DNA of 64,000 bases from the NCBI GenBank assembly GCA_017416345.1, contig JAFQCR010000007.1, forward strand, positions 1 through 64,000, written 5' to 3'. The stretch comes from Clostridia bacterium (GTDB lineage Bacteria; Bacillota; Clostridia; Oscillospirales; Acutalibacteraceae). The position numbers and the translations under genes were made by a program. The number at the start of each line of letters is the position of its first letter. Within the stretch, counting starts at the first letter, position 1. The notes under the pieces were generated by a model. It saw nothing but the letters and a program-made list of their open reading frames with translations, made no database searches and was not told the DNA's origin. Positions 1-7,208 of this stretch are shown here, piece by piece.

Positions 1-120
1 CCCGTCAGAATCCCTCCGTCATTTTCTTGCGAAAATGCCACCCGCTTACGGCGGCGGTCCCCTCTGTCCTGCGGACATCTCCCCATTTTATGGGGAGTTA
101 CCCTTTAGGCAAGGGAGGCA
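1..120 (-). repeat. Dispersed palindromic repeat, family R2
   Basis: Non-coding stretch of nested hairpins. Read on the minus strand it contains a CTCCCCAT/ATGGGGAG palindrome, then GATGTC, a short spacer and GACAGAGGGGAC. The same order recurs at 57246-57290 inside the broken RAYT gene with a different spacer, which marks this as a mobile or recombining intergenic repeat. The rest of 121-222 holds one REP-like palindrome and no gene. Confidence 0.6.
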
Positions 121-122
121 AA

Positions 123-147
123 CGGGCGAACACAGTTCGCCCCTACG
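123..147 (+). repeat. REP-like palindrome ending in CCCTAC
   Basis: GGGCGAA pairs with TTCGCCC, and CTACG follows. It shares the layout of the other REP-like units here (17919, 35393, 35425, 57062, 57287, 58383, 60220, 60259): a 20-25 nt imperfect palindrome with GTAGGG at one end, or CCCTAC on the other strand. Confidence 0.55.
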
Positions 148-222
148 AGGGTAAATATTCATTTTGTGGGGTTCGGAGTTCCCGATACATAAGGAAGTTT
201 TATATGTGCTGCGTAAGAGTGT

Positions 223-1197
223 TTAACCGTCATAGGTCTGCCAGAAGTCCTTGACGGCGGCCTCGTAGGCCTCCTTGTCTATAAGATAGCTCATTCCGTG
301 CTCGGCACCCACCACGGTCAGCAAACGCTTGGGTGCGGCGCAGGCCTTATAGTTCTCAAAGGTCATACTTATCGGGACAAATCGGTCGTCGGTGCCGTGG
401 ATAAACAAAACGGGAACGGTGCTGTTTTTCAGCGCATCGGCGCAGGAATAGTCGGATGCCTTGACCTGCAAACGTTTTTTGCAAAGGTCATCGGCTACCG
501 TGCTGTAAAGTCCGTAGGGGATGTGAAAATTGTTTTCCACAACGTGCTTGAAAATGTCCTTGGGTGAGGTGAAGCCGCAGTCGGCAATGATACCCTTGAC
601 GTTTTCGGGCAGCTTGAAGCCTGCCGTCATCAGCACCGTGGTGGCACCCATCGAAATACCGCCGAGGTATATCGGTAAATTTCCGCCCGTACGCTCGTTG
701 ACCCATTTGATCCACTCAAAGCAATCGTAACGCTCCAACATTCCGAAGCCCATATATTCACCCTCGCTGCCGCCCTGGCCACGTTGCTCGGCATAAAGCA
801 CGGCACAGCCGTTTTGATGCCAGAAGTCGGAAATTGCGCCGAAATCCTGCGACCAGCCTGACCTCCAACCGTGCATTGCGACGATGACACGCTTTGGGTC
901 TTGACCGCCGAACCAATGCCCGACCAGTTTGATCCCGTCGTGTGCCGTGACGGTGACCTCCTCACAGCCTGCGTTTTGCAATTTATCGGCGGCTTCGGTC
1001 ACGCTTTCGAGCAGCCTTGAGACCTCTTCGGAGCCCATAAGCTTTTGCTTTTGGCGTTCAACGGCCTTTGGCGGTTTGCGGTCGAGTGCCAGCTTTACAA
1101 GGTATCTTGCCGTGGCATGGTATACGGTTGCCAGCGCACAGATGCCAATGGCGGCTACGCCCGAAGCAAGCAAAGCCTTCTTTGTACTCTTTTTCAC
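223..1197 (-). CDS. Membrane-anchored alpha/beta hydrolase
   Basis: 324 aa from a GTG start. An N-terminal hydrophobic segment (about residues 7-28) acts as signal anchor. The hydrolase fold follows, with an HGW oxyanion-type motif near 109, nucleophile elbow GISMG near 181, the acid Asp in GTDDRF near 271 and His in AEHG near 300, so the Ser-Asp-His triad is complete. It looks like a serine hydrolase or esterase acting at the outer membrane face; the substrate is unknown. A paralogue sharing the same motifs lies at 13562-14542. It stands alone on the minus strand. Confidence 0.85.
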   Translation of the reverse strand: MKKSTKKALLASGVAAIGICALATVYHATARYLVKLALDRKPPKAVERQKQKLMGSEEVSRLLESVTEAADKLQNAGCEEVTVTAHDGIKLVGHWFGGQDPKRVIVAMHGWRSGWSQDFGAISDFWHQNGCAVLYAEQRGQGGSEGEYMGFGMLERYDCFEWIKWVNERTGGNLPIYLGGISMGATTVLMTAGFKLPENVKGIIADCGFTSPKDIFKHVVENNFHIPYGLYSTVADDLCKKRLQVKASDYSCADALKNSTVPVLFIHGTDDRFVPISMTFENYKACAAPKRLLTVVGAEHGMSYLIDKEAYEAAVKDFWQTYDG

Positions 1198-1286
1198 AAC
1201 GCATCACCCTTTCAATATACATTATCCCACATTTTTCCGTTTATACTATTACATATATGTGAATAAAAGGTGAATTTTCACAAAGA

Positions 1287-1317
1287 AAACGCTCCCGATT
1301 CTGCTTTCGGGAGCGTT
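1287..1317 (-). terminator. Rho-independent terminator after histidine phosphatase gene
   Basis: On the minus strand AACGCTCCCGA pairs with TCGGGAGCGTT and a T-rich TTCTTT tract follows. It closes the two-gene minus-strand unit 3178-1322. Confidence 0.75.
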
Positions 1318-1321
1318 GCGG

Positions 1322-1963
1322 TTATTTGTTGATATATCCCAGGTCTTGGCCGTCTTTTATCTCTCTTATCCAGCAATTCTTGGGGTTGCGCTCCTCGTGG
1401 TACCATTCGGGGGAATAATGGAACCAGCGCAACAGGAAGGTGCGGAGGGTGGTTCCGTGGGTGAACACGAAAAGCGTGTCTACGCCGTGCTTCTCAAGGT
1501 CACGGTAGATGGTTCCCGTGAACTGGTGAACACGGATGGCAACGTCAAACGGGCTTTCACCCATCGGCAGACGTGCATAGAATTTTCCGAAATTGTTTTT
1601 CTGACGGCTGTATTCGGCAAACTCGGCGGGGAAAAGCTTGCCCCAATCCTCCTCGGGAACCGAATCAAAAAGTCCGAACTGCTGCTCGACCAGTGTGATG
1701 TCCTCACGGATATCGGTTATGCCGAGCGATTTGTTGAACTCCTCGGAGGTCTGCCTTGTTCTGAGGTAAGGACTGCGCCAGATGCGTGCATTATTAAGGT
1801 CGATGCCGTTTCTGTCGCAATATTCCTTAAGCCATTTTCCGTTCTCGAAGGCCTGCTGCTTGCCGTTGTCGGTCAACGAAACTGCGTGGTCGGGTATGCG
1901 CGGAACGTAGTTTTCACCCGTATTGGCCATAGATTCGCCGTGTCTGATCAAAAATATATGCAT
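1322..1963 (-). CDS. Histidine phosphatase family protein (phosphoglycerate mutase-like)
   Basis: 213 aa. The N-terminus carries the branch-1 signature LIRHGES with the phospho-accepting His (about residue 8). A second Arg-bearing segment (WRSPYLRTRQT, near 62-72) and THGTT near 169 supply the other catalytic residues. The family includes phosphoglycerate mutases, sugar phosphatases and alpha-ribazole phosphatases; the sequence does not fix the substrate. A strong AAGGAGG precedes the ATG. It lies 18 bp after the beta-propeller-like gene and is probably co-transcribed with it. Confidence 0.88.
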   Translation of the reverse strand: MHIFLIRHGESMANTGENYVPRIPDHAVSLTDNGKQQAFENGKWLKEYCDRNGIDLNNARIWRSPYLRTRQTSEEFNKSLGITDIREDITLVEQQFGLFDSVPEEDWGKLFPAEFAEYSRQKNNFGKFYARLPMGESPFDVAIRVHQFTGTIYRDLEKHGVDTLFVFTHGTTLRTFLLRWFHYSPEWYHEERNPKNCWIREIKDGQDLGYINK

Positions 1964-1981
1964 AAACCGTTCCTCCTTACA

Positions 1982-3178
1982 TTAATCAGTATAACTTAAT
2001 TTCAGTATTGTTCCGTTAAGGGGGTCGTTTTCTGTCGGTGTATCGGTGACCCTTCGGCCGAGTCCTACATAGAAGCTCGAATTACTGTAGGCAAAGCTCA
2101 TTGCCGATTGCCCGTGCTCGAAGGAGCAAAGCTCACCCCAGCCGCTGTCCTCGGTGTAGGTCTTGATCGAGTTTTTATAGGTGCCGTCCTCCAGCTTTAA
2201 GGAGGTCAGGATAAGCAACTCACCGTTGAAAACAAAAAGATCCTGAACATCCGAGCCGTCGGGCGTGGGTAAAAGCTCGGCCGATGTGAAATCGGAGGTG
2301 GCGTAAAGCTTGCCTACCGAAAAATAAGCCTTCCCGTCAAGGCATTCCCAGGCATTAAAAAGATGCTGACGGCTGATGACGGATGATCTTATCTGCAGCT
2401 CGGAGGATGCCGACACAAGCTGAAAGGCCGTGCCGTCAAACCGATAAAACGAAATATCGATCGAATCGGTATTGCGTCGGTAGCAGAAGGCGTAAAGCGT
2501 GTCACCGTTTACAAAAAAGGAATAACAGCGGGTAAAGGTGTTCGTGTCGTTTTTCAGTATCGAAACACCGTCGGTCAAAAAGTCAACACCTGAAAAGTTC
2601 ACGCCGTCGGACGTTACCTGCACGGGTGATTGGTCGCCCTCGGAGGTTCCGATGCCATAAAAGGTCCTGCCGTCAAACTGCACACAGTCAAACATATGCA
2701 CACCGTAGGGTACCTTGCGTGAGGTCTCCCACTTGCCGTCAATAAAGGTGTAAAGGCTGCCGTATTCCCAATCGGCCTTGGGGTCGGCTCCCAAGATCAC
2801 AAGCCGTCCGTCGAGCTCAACGAACCTCATAACGGCTTCGTCGTTGACCTTGCCGGAGCTTTTCCATTCCTCGGTCACAAGGTCGTAAAACCATACGGTC
2901 ACGGGGCCTGTGTTTTTGTCGTAATCGCCGCCGCCCAAAAAGACCTTGTTGTCAAAAACGGTCATATCCCAGGGGTTGCGTGAGTTGAGACTTTTTTTGC
3001 CGTATTCACTCCACGACGGATCTCCAAGCTTTGAAACGGTTGGAGAACGCCCTTTTAAAACGTAGGACAGTCGGCTGCGGTGCTCGGGCGGTATTCCGAG
3101 GTCGGCAAGATCCCGACAAAGGTATAACGATGCCAAGGTTACCGCCGCAAACAGTAAAATAGCCAGCCAACGCTTCAA
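1982..3178 (-). CDS. Secreted or anchored beta-propeller-like protein of unknown function
   Basis: 398 aa from TTG at 3178, chosen because GGAGG (3187-3191) lies 8 nt upstream; a GTG nine bases earlier overlaps that site. A signal anchor (residues 4-20) is followed by about 370 residues of repeated strands with Kelch/WD-like phrases such as VFDNKVFLGGG, LDGRLVILG and FDGRTFYGIG, spaced about 45-55 residues apart. That spacing suggests a six- or seven-bladed propeller outside the membrane. No catalytic motif was recognised. It is first in an operon with the histidine phosphatase. Confidence 0.65.
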   Translation of the reverse strand: MKRWLAILLFAAVTLASLYLCRDLADLGIPPEHRSRLSYVLKGRSPTVSKLGDPSWSEYGKKSLNSRNPWDMTVFDNKVFLGGGDYDKNTGPVTVWFYDLVTEEWKSSGKVNDEAVMRFVELDGRLVILGADPKADWEYGSLYTFIDGKWETSRKVPYGVHMFDCVQFDGRTFYGIGTSEGDQSPVQVTSDGVNFSGVDFLTDGVSILKNDTNTFTRCYSFFVNGDTLYAFCYRRNTDSIDISFYRFDGTAFQLVSASSELQIRSSVISRQHLFNAWECLDGKAYFSVGKLYATSDFTSAELLPTPDGSDVQDLFVFNGELLILTSLKLEDGTYKNSIKTYTEDSGWGELCSFEHGQSAMSFAYSNSSFYVGLGRRVTDTPTENDPLNGTILKLSYTD

Positions 3179-3207
3179 AACTCTCACCTCCGTCTTTTTC
3201 TGCCACC

Positions 3208-3236
3208 ATTATATCACAAATACTCCTGTTTGTAAA
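3208..3236 (-). promoter_or_regulatory. Sigma-A promoter for 3178-1322 operon
   Basis: On the minus strand TTTACA (3236-3231), a 17-nt spacer and TATAAT (3213-3208). Transcription should start about 20 nt upstream of the TTG start codon. Confidence 0.75.
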
Positions 3237-3285
3237 ACCTTTTAACCGTTTTAAACGATCTTTTTGCCGAAGAATAAATCTGTGC

Positions 3286-3314
3286 TTGATAAAACGGGAC
3301 TTGTGTGGTACAAT
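3286..3314 (+). promoter_or_regulatory. Extended -10 sigma-A promoter
   Basis: TTGATA (3286-3291), 17-nt spacer, TACAAT (3309-3314), preceded by TG as TGG: an extended -10. It drives the gene at 3359. Confidence 0.75.
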
Positions 3315-3358
3315 TATACGGAACAAAACGTTCAGATTCAACCGAAAGGAAGCGGAAC

Positions 3359-4231
3359 ATGGCAAACAACAGAAATAAAAATTCGGTTGAGGAGCAAAGA
3401 GAGCGTCAAAGGGAGCTTATTGAGCTCAAGCGGCAAAGGGAAGCCTTTAAGGATGACCCCGAGGGCTTCAAGCCTCAGCAGGGTCCCGAGCAGGTGGCAC
3501 AGACCACCCGAAGCAAGCTGGAGAATTTTTGGTATTACAGTAAGTATACGATAGGCTTTATTCTGATAGTCGCGGTCATTCTGACCATCGGTATCAGCCA
3601 ATGCGCTTCAAGACCTGACTACGATATGACCATCGTGCTGTATTTCAGAAGATATGTCGACAGCGCAATGAGTGAGAATATCGCTTCCATTGCCGAGCGC
3701 TATTGTGACGATCATAACGGTGACGGCAAGGTCGAGGTGCTGGTGGTCAACTGTGCCATCCCCGAGGGTCAGGCCAAGAATGACGGTGATGCCTCCACAA
3801 GACTAATGGGTCAGTTCCAGAACGAGGAAGCCATTGTATATATCGTTGACACGGGTGCGTATGACGATCTTGCAGGCTCGTTCGGTGATGATTTTCTTGA
3901 TTATTCACTCAGTCTCCCCGATCTCAACGGTACGGCCTTCCACCTTAACGGTTCGGTGTTCGATGCGGCGTTTGACTCGGTGAGCGAGGATTACTCCGCC
4001 ACGTTTGATTACTACATCATGCGCCGTTTTGTGGGCGAAAAGGCTACTGCAAATAAAGGTGACGTCAAAAAGCATATCACCTATGCCGACCGACTTATCT
4101 CGGCCATCGTTGCCGACCCGTATTTAAGGGATGTAACATCGTCCGATGTAAGCAGCACCGAAAGCACCGAGTCAACGGTGTCAGAGGATGTCAAGGCAGA
4201 GGTTCAGTCAACGGTGTCAAAAGAAGATTAA
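3359..4231 (+). CDS. Single-pass membrane protein, unknown function
   Basis: 290 aa from ATG 3359, preceded by AAAGGAAG; the upstream in-frame codons lie within the promoter. Layout: a charged N-terminal cytoplasmic region of about 60 residues (coiled-coil-like, rich in Glu, Arg and Lys), one membrane segment (FWYYSKYTIGFILIVAVILTI, about 59-79), then an extracytoplasmic domain of about 180 residues. That domain contains an acidic DDHNGDGKVEV stretch that resembles a single EF-hand-like loop. The C-terminus is a low-complexity Ser/Thr/Glu/Val tail. No family was recognised. It lies 37 bp upstream of tRNA-Arg. Confidence 0.75.
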   Translation: MANNRNKNSVEEQRERQRELIELKRQREAFKDDPEGFKPQQGPEQVAQTTRSKLENFWYYSKYTIGFILIVAVILTIGISQCASRPDYDMTIVLYFRRYVDSAMSENIASIAERYCDDHNGDGKVEVLVVNCAIPEGQAKNDGDASTRLMGQFQNEEAIVYIVDTGAYDDLAGSFGDDFLDYSLSLPDLNGTAFHLNGSVFDAAFDSVSEDYSATFDYYIMRRFVGEKATANKGDVKKHITYADRLISAIVADPYLRDVTSSDVSSTESTESTVSEDVKAEVQSTVSKED

Positions 4232-4240
4232 AAAACCAAA

Positions 4241-4261
4241 AGGCGGAGCACGCCTCCGCCC
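4241..4261. terminator. GC-rich hairpin between membrane-protein gene and tRNA
   Basis: GGCGGAG pairs with CTCCGCC. The T-rich side is on the minus strand, so on the plus strand it is probably a stabilising or weak terminator hairpin. Confidence 0.4.
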
Positions 4262-4268
4262 AAAAGAT

Positions 4269-4345
4269 CCGCCTGTGGCGCAGCTGGATAACGCAGCAGA
4301 TTCCGATTCTGAAGAACGGGGGTTCGAATCCCTTCAGGCGGGCCA
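4269..4345 (+). tRNA. tRNA-Arg (anticodon CCG)
   Basis: The cloverleaf can be drawn in full. The acceptor stem CCGCCTG/CAGGCGG is perfect and the discriminator is G. The D arm is GCGC..ACGC with loop AGCTGGATA. The anticodon loop TTCCGAT has CCG at 4303-4305. The variable loop is 5 nt. The T arm is GGGGG/CCCTT with TTCGAAT. CCA is encoded (4343-4345). It reads CGG codons. A terminator hairpin follows directly, then the hairpin array. Confidence 0.95.
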
Positions 4346-4351
4346 GAAAAC

Positions 4352-4387
4352 AACCCATATTTGTCTATGACAAATATGGGTTATTTT
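4352..4387 (+). terminator. Terminator after tRNA-Arg
   Basis: AACCCATATTTGTC (4352-4365) pairs perfectly with GACAAATATGGGTT (4369-4382) around a 3-nt loop, followed by ATTTTC. Confidence 0.75.
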
Positions 4388-4390
4388 CAA

Positions 4391-4561
4391 TGAAATAAAT
4401 CCCTTGCGGGATTTGTGAAATAACGCTTCGCGTTATGAAATAGCTGACGCTATGAAATACGCTGCGGCGTATGAGGGATTTATTTTATTTCACATTTTGC
4501 CGCCAAGGCAAAATATTTCATAATCCGAAGGATTATTTCATATTGCGTAGCAATATTTCAT
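4391..4561 (+). repeat. Symmetrical array of seven short hairpins
   Basis: Seven perfect mini-hairpins: 4397-4414, 4420-4436, 4440-4453, 4457-4472, 4494-4514, 4520-4536, 4540-4556. Stems are 5-8 bp with 3-5 nt loops. The first four are separated by GTGAAAT or ATGAAAT, the last three by the reverse complement, ATTTCAT. In addition AAATAAATCCCT (4394-4405) is complementary to AGGGATTTATTT (4475-4486). The array can therefore fold as a branched tree. It sits between tRNA-Arg and the four-helix-bundle gene. Hairpin sequences all differ, so it is not a CRISPR array. Confidence 0.8.
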
Positions 4562-4595
4562 TTAATATGTTATACTATTCGCAGAGGTGATAGAT

Positions 4596-4943
4596 ATGAA
4601 AGAAAATAAACTTGTTGATTTATCTATGGGTTTTGCCATTAAGATAGTCAAGCTCTGCGAAAATATCAAGGGACATCATTCTCTTGTTAATCAATTGGAG
4701 CGTTCTGCAACCTCAATCGGCGCAAATATCCACGAAGCCAACTATGCTCATGGAAAGCCCGATTTTATTGCAAAACTGCAAATTGCTTTGAAGGAATGCT
4801 ATGAAACAGAATATTGGCTGGAACTGTTTGTAAAATCTGAAATTCTAAACAGAGATGCCGCTGTTGACCTTTATAATCAATGCGGCACAATCCGTCGCAT
4901 CCTAATCTCCTCTATCAAAACCGCAAAGGAGAATGCAAAATGA
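4596..4943 (+). CDS. Four-helix-bundle protein, S23/rRNA intervening-sequence-protein family
   Basis: 115 aa from ATG 4596; AGAGGTG (4584-4590) is at proper distance, which argues against GTG 4587. The sequence is all-helical with the family pattern: SMGFAIKIVKLCENI, then QLERSATSIGANIHEAN, KLQIALKECYETEYWLEL and a final helix with RRILISSIKTAK. Members occur inside 23S rRNA intervening sequences, as accessory proteins of diversity-generating retroelements, and as orphans. Most form pentameric basic bundles and their function is poorly known. Its stop overlaps the next gene's start by 4 nt. The hairpin array lies directly upstream. Confidence 0.88.
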   Translation: MKENKLVDLSMGFAIKIVKLCENIKGHHSLVNQLERSATSIGANIHEANYAHGKPDFIAKLQIALKECYETEYWLELFVKSEILNRDAAVDLYNQCGTIRRILISSIKTAKENAK

Positions 4944-5368
4944 AAGTTTATCATTATACCGACAGAGCGAATCTTGACAGCATAATGCACAACGGTCTCA
5001 AAACAACATCAAGATACGAGTCTTTTACTGAACTTAGAAAAGATGTAGTGTTTTGTTGGTTATCTCCATCTGACAATAAAATATTCTCCGATGATACGAT
5101 ATGTCTTGAAATCACGGTAGATGAAAATAATTGCATCGTTGCAAGTATGGATTATATCAGCTTTGCTATGATGTATAAATACGGCGGAGAAAAGTATGGC
5201 GGAATGAATATTCCAATAAACGAGAGAGCCGCCGAGTTATTTGTGAAATTATACGAAATAACAGCTATTCAACTATCTCAATACAAAGACGGAAATTTAT
5301 TTTCTCCGGAAGTATTAGTAAAAGGAACAATTACTCCGGAAAACATACGGATTTACGTTGATAAGTGA
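4940..5368 (+). CDS. DarT-like / DUF4433-type ADP-ribosyltransferase-fold protein (tentative)
   Basis: 142 aa from ATG 4940, AAGGAG 8 nt upstream, ATGA overlap with the preceding gene. The N-terminus VYHYTDRANLDSIMHNGL resembles the NAD-binding start of DarT/KptA-type transferases (H-x-T, then LxSIxxxGL). Near the C-terminus SPEVLVKGTITPENI matches the position of the catalytic-Glu segment of DarT (xAExLV..xPxxxI). It is shorter than typical DarT proteins (around 200 aa). Coupling to a four-helix protein suggests a toxin-antitoxin-like or accessory pair. The fold is inferred from motif likeness only. Confidence 0.5.
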   Translation: MKVYHYTDRANLDSIMHNGLKTTSRYESFTELRKDVVFCWLSPSDNKIFSDDTICLEITVDENNCIVASMDYISFAMMYKYGGEKYGGMNIPINERAAELFVKLYEITAIQLSQYKDGNLFSPEVLVKGTITPENIRIYVDK

Positions 5369-5497
5369 TATGGTGTAATTTTATCAGCTTTTACCTAAAA
5401 TCCCTCCACCCACGGTTGAAAAATCCCCACTCAACCGTTGGTTTGTGGACTTTTTGACGAAAAATTTCTATACTGAGCTTGAAAGGAGGTCAAACAG

Positions 5498-6121
5498 ATG
5501 GATCAGGTCAGGATCGGAAAATTCATTGCCAAGTGCAGAAAGGAAAGCGGACTTACGCAGATGCAGTTGGCGGAAATGCTGAACATTACCGACAGAGCGG
5601 TTTCCAAATGGGAAACGGGTAAAGCCATGCCCGACTCGTCCATTATGCTTGAGCTGTGCGGTATTCTGAACATTACGGTAAACGATCTATTAAGTGGGGA
5701 GGTCATCACAATGGATGATTATAAAGTAAATTCTGAAAAATTATTGCTGGAAATGGCCAAGCAAAAGCAGGAGGCCGACAAAAAGCTGTTGGCGTTGGAG
5801 ATACTGATAGGCGTTTTGTCTATGATAGTTTTACTCGGTGCGTGTGCCGTTGCGGCCTATGTGCCCATGGCAAATTGGCTGATGGGCTGTATTATAGCGG
5901 CAGGATTTATCGTTTGCATGGTCGGGCTCGTGTTTGCAATCAGAATCGAGCAGACGGCCGGTTACTATGAGTGTGCCAAGTGCGGCCACCGTTATGTACC
6001 GGGATTTTGGAGCGTGCTTTTCGCAATGCACGTCAACCGTACAAGGTTCATGAAGTGCCCCGAGTGCCACAGGTACTCGTGGAACAAAAAGGTGCTAAGC
6101 AAGGACAAGAACAAAGAATAA
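5498..6121 (+). CDS. XRE-type helix-turn-helix protein with membrane hairpin and zinc ribbon
   Basis: 207 aa. Residues 5-65 form a Cro/C1-type HTH (RKESGLTQMQLAEMLNITDR.VSKWETGK). Two membrane segments follow (about 98-118 and 123-145). The C-terminus has two CxxC pairs (YECAKCGHRY and MKCPECHRYSW), a probable zinc ribbon. Regulators with this HTH-plus-membrane layout are common in Clostridia and may sense membrane or envelope state. The start has AAAGGAGG upstream. It is monocistronic and ends in a strong terminator. Confidence 0.8.
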   Translation: MDQVRIGKFIAKCRKESGLTQMQLAEMLNITDRAVSKWETGKAMPDSSIMLELCGILNITVNDLLSGEVITMDDYKVNSEKLLLEMAKQKQEADKKLLALEILIGVLSMIVLLGACAVAAYVPMANWLMGCIIAAGFIVCMVGLVFAIRIEQTAGYYECAKCGHRYVPGFWSVLFAMHVNRTRFMKCPECHRYSWNKKVLSKDKNKE

Positions 6122-6134
6122 AGCAACAGAGAAA

Positions 6135-6168
6135 CAGAGCGTCCCTGATCGGAACGCTCTGTTTTTTT
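6135..6168 (+). terminator. Rho-independent terminator
   Basis: CAGAGCGT (6135-6142) pairs with ACGCTCTG (6154-6161), followed by seven T. Confidence 0.85.
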
Positions 6169-6172
6169 GTTG

Positions 6173-6670
6173 TTATTTTATAGAGAATGTCTTTTTGACG
6201 ACCTTGTCGGAAAGGCTGAATAGCTCGGATACCTCAACCTCAATGTCGGTGGAGGTATCGTTCAGCTCGTAGGCGACCTCGACCTCAAGACTTGCGCCTT
6301 TTTTTATCTCCTTGGTCTGGTTGTCCGAGCTGTAGTCAGCACTGTCGGCAAGAATATAAGCGCCGTTTAATCCAACACCGTTCTGATAAACATTATCATC
6401 AAAAGCCAACATAAAGCTTGTTGGCTTTTCGTCGTTGTTGGTGAACTTATACTTCACAATAACAACATCCTTGCCCGAGTAATCCTTGGCAAGTCGACAG
6501 CTTAAGATATCCACCTTGTAGCTTGCCAGGTTGCTGTCGTTGCTTTGTGTACTTGCGGTGCCGCTCCCCTGGTCGTCGGACGAACTGTCCTCGCCGCTAC
6601 CCAGAGCGACTGCTCCAAATACCACCAAAATGACAACCGCCAAAATTGCCCATAAAATCTTTTTCTTCAT
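6173..6670 (-). CDS. DUF5067-like exported protein
   Basis: 165 aa. N-terminal membrane or signal segment (KKKILWAILAVVILVVFGAVAL), then a Ser/Asp/Gly-rich linker and an immunoglobulin-like beta domain. That domain carries the phrases VVIVKYKFTNN, TSFMLAFDD.VYQNGV and LEVEVAYELND typical of DUF5067 proteins from Firmicutes. It is probably displayed outside the cell; function unknown. AAGGAG precedes the ATG. It overlaps the upstream VanZ-like gene by 74 bases in another frame and should share its transcript. Confidence 0.75.
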   Translation of the reverse strand: MKKKILWAILAVVILVVFGAVALGSGEDSSSDDQGSGTASTQSNDSNLASYKVDILSCRLAKDYSGKDVVIVKYKFTNNDEKPTSFMLAFDDNVYQNGVGLNGAYILADSADYSSDNQTKEIKKGASLEVEVAYELNDTSTDIEVEVSELFSLSDKVVKKTFSIK

Positions 6671-7103
6671 TTTCTTTGCTCCTTATCAAAAGTGTTATTA
6701 CATTAACCGTCAGACCTGCTGACAGATAAAGTACCAAATCCACCGGGTCACCCGTTCCCGATATGAGGTCGGAGTATTGCAGTAATTCAAAAGCTCCGCC
6801 GAAACAAGAGGTGATACAAAAGGCGGCAAAACAATAATATTTTGCCCAAATTTTTTCGAGTATAAGTGTGAGCCAGCTTGCAAGGCTTAAAGCCCATAAA
6901 TAATCTGCTAAATAGTATTTCAAAAAACTGCAGTCGGCAAAGCTGAAAGCAGAACGCACGCCGTCCAGTGGGACAAGATCTGATACCCATACAGAGAAAT
7001 AGGTTTTTTCTCTGAACAAAATATAAAGCAAAGCGCCAAGTAACAAAGCGATTACGGCTGTGCTGTTAAGTATAACGTGAATAATATATTTATTATGTGT
7101 CAT
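6597..7103 (-). CDS. VanZ-like multi-pass membrane protein
   Basis: 168 aa with about four membrane segments. The third has the VanZ-type signature GGAFELLQYSDL followed by GDPVDLVLYLSAG. Function is unknown; VanZ homologues are linked to resistance to glycopeptide antibiotics in some hosts. The ATG begins only 6 nt after the -10 box of a consensus promoter (7110-7138), which implies a leaderless mRNA. The last 24 residues are encoded inside the next gene's signal-peptide region and look unconstrained. Confidence 0.65.
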   Translation of the reverse strand: MTHNKYIIHVILNSTAVIALLLGALLYILFREKTYFSVWVSDLVPLDGVRSAFSFADCSFLKYYLADYLWALSLASWLTLILEKIWAKYYCFAAFCITSCFGGAFELLQYSDLISGTGDPVDLVLYLSAGLTVNVITLLIRSKENEEKDFMGNFGGCHFGGIWSSRSG

Positions 7104-7109
7104 AACAAT

Positions 7110-7138
7110 ATTATAGTCATAATTATGACTATTGTCAA
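7110..7138 (-). promoter_or_regulatory. Consensus sigma-A promoter with palindromic operator in the spacer
   Basis: On the minus strand TTGACA (7138-7133), spacer of exactly 17 nt, TATAAT (7115-7110). A perfect 20-bp palindrome ATAGTCATAATTATGACTAT (7113-7132) fills the spacer, an ideal site for a dimeric repressor. The divergent small XRE protein (7209) is the obvious candidate. The same site abuts a possible plus-strand promoter, TTGTCA (7132-7137)-17 nt-TATTCT (7155-7160). Confidence 0.8.
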
Positions 7139-7208
7139 GTATATGAATACATTTTATTCTAAATACATAGAATTTTTGGAGAACATATATTGACGGAGGT
7201 TGAGGACA

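Noticed and set aside
27..254. 75-aa open frame at the window start
   Set aside because: It crosses R2 and REP repeats, has no SD and its translation is unlike protein.
4391..4561. CRISPR array
   Set aside because: The repeated unit is only 7 nt and flips orientation midway; the intervening segments are self-complementary hairpins, and no cas genes are nearby.
4346..5497. tRNA-integrated genomic island with attachment-site repeat
   Set aside because: No integrase and no second copy of the tRNA 3' end downstream; the segment holds only the hairpin array and two genes.
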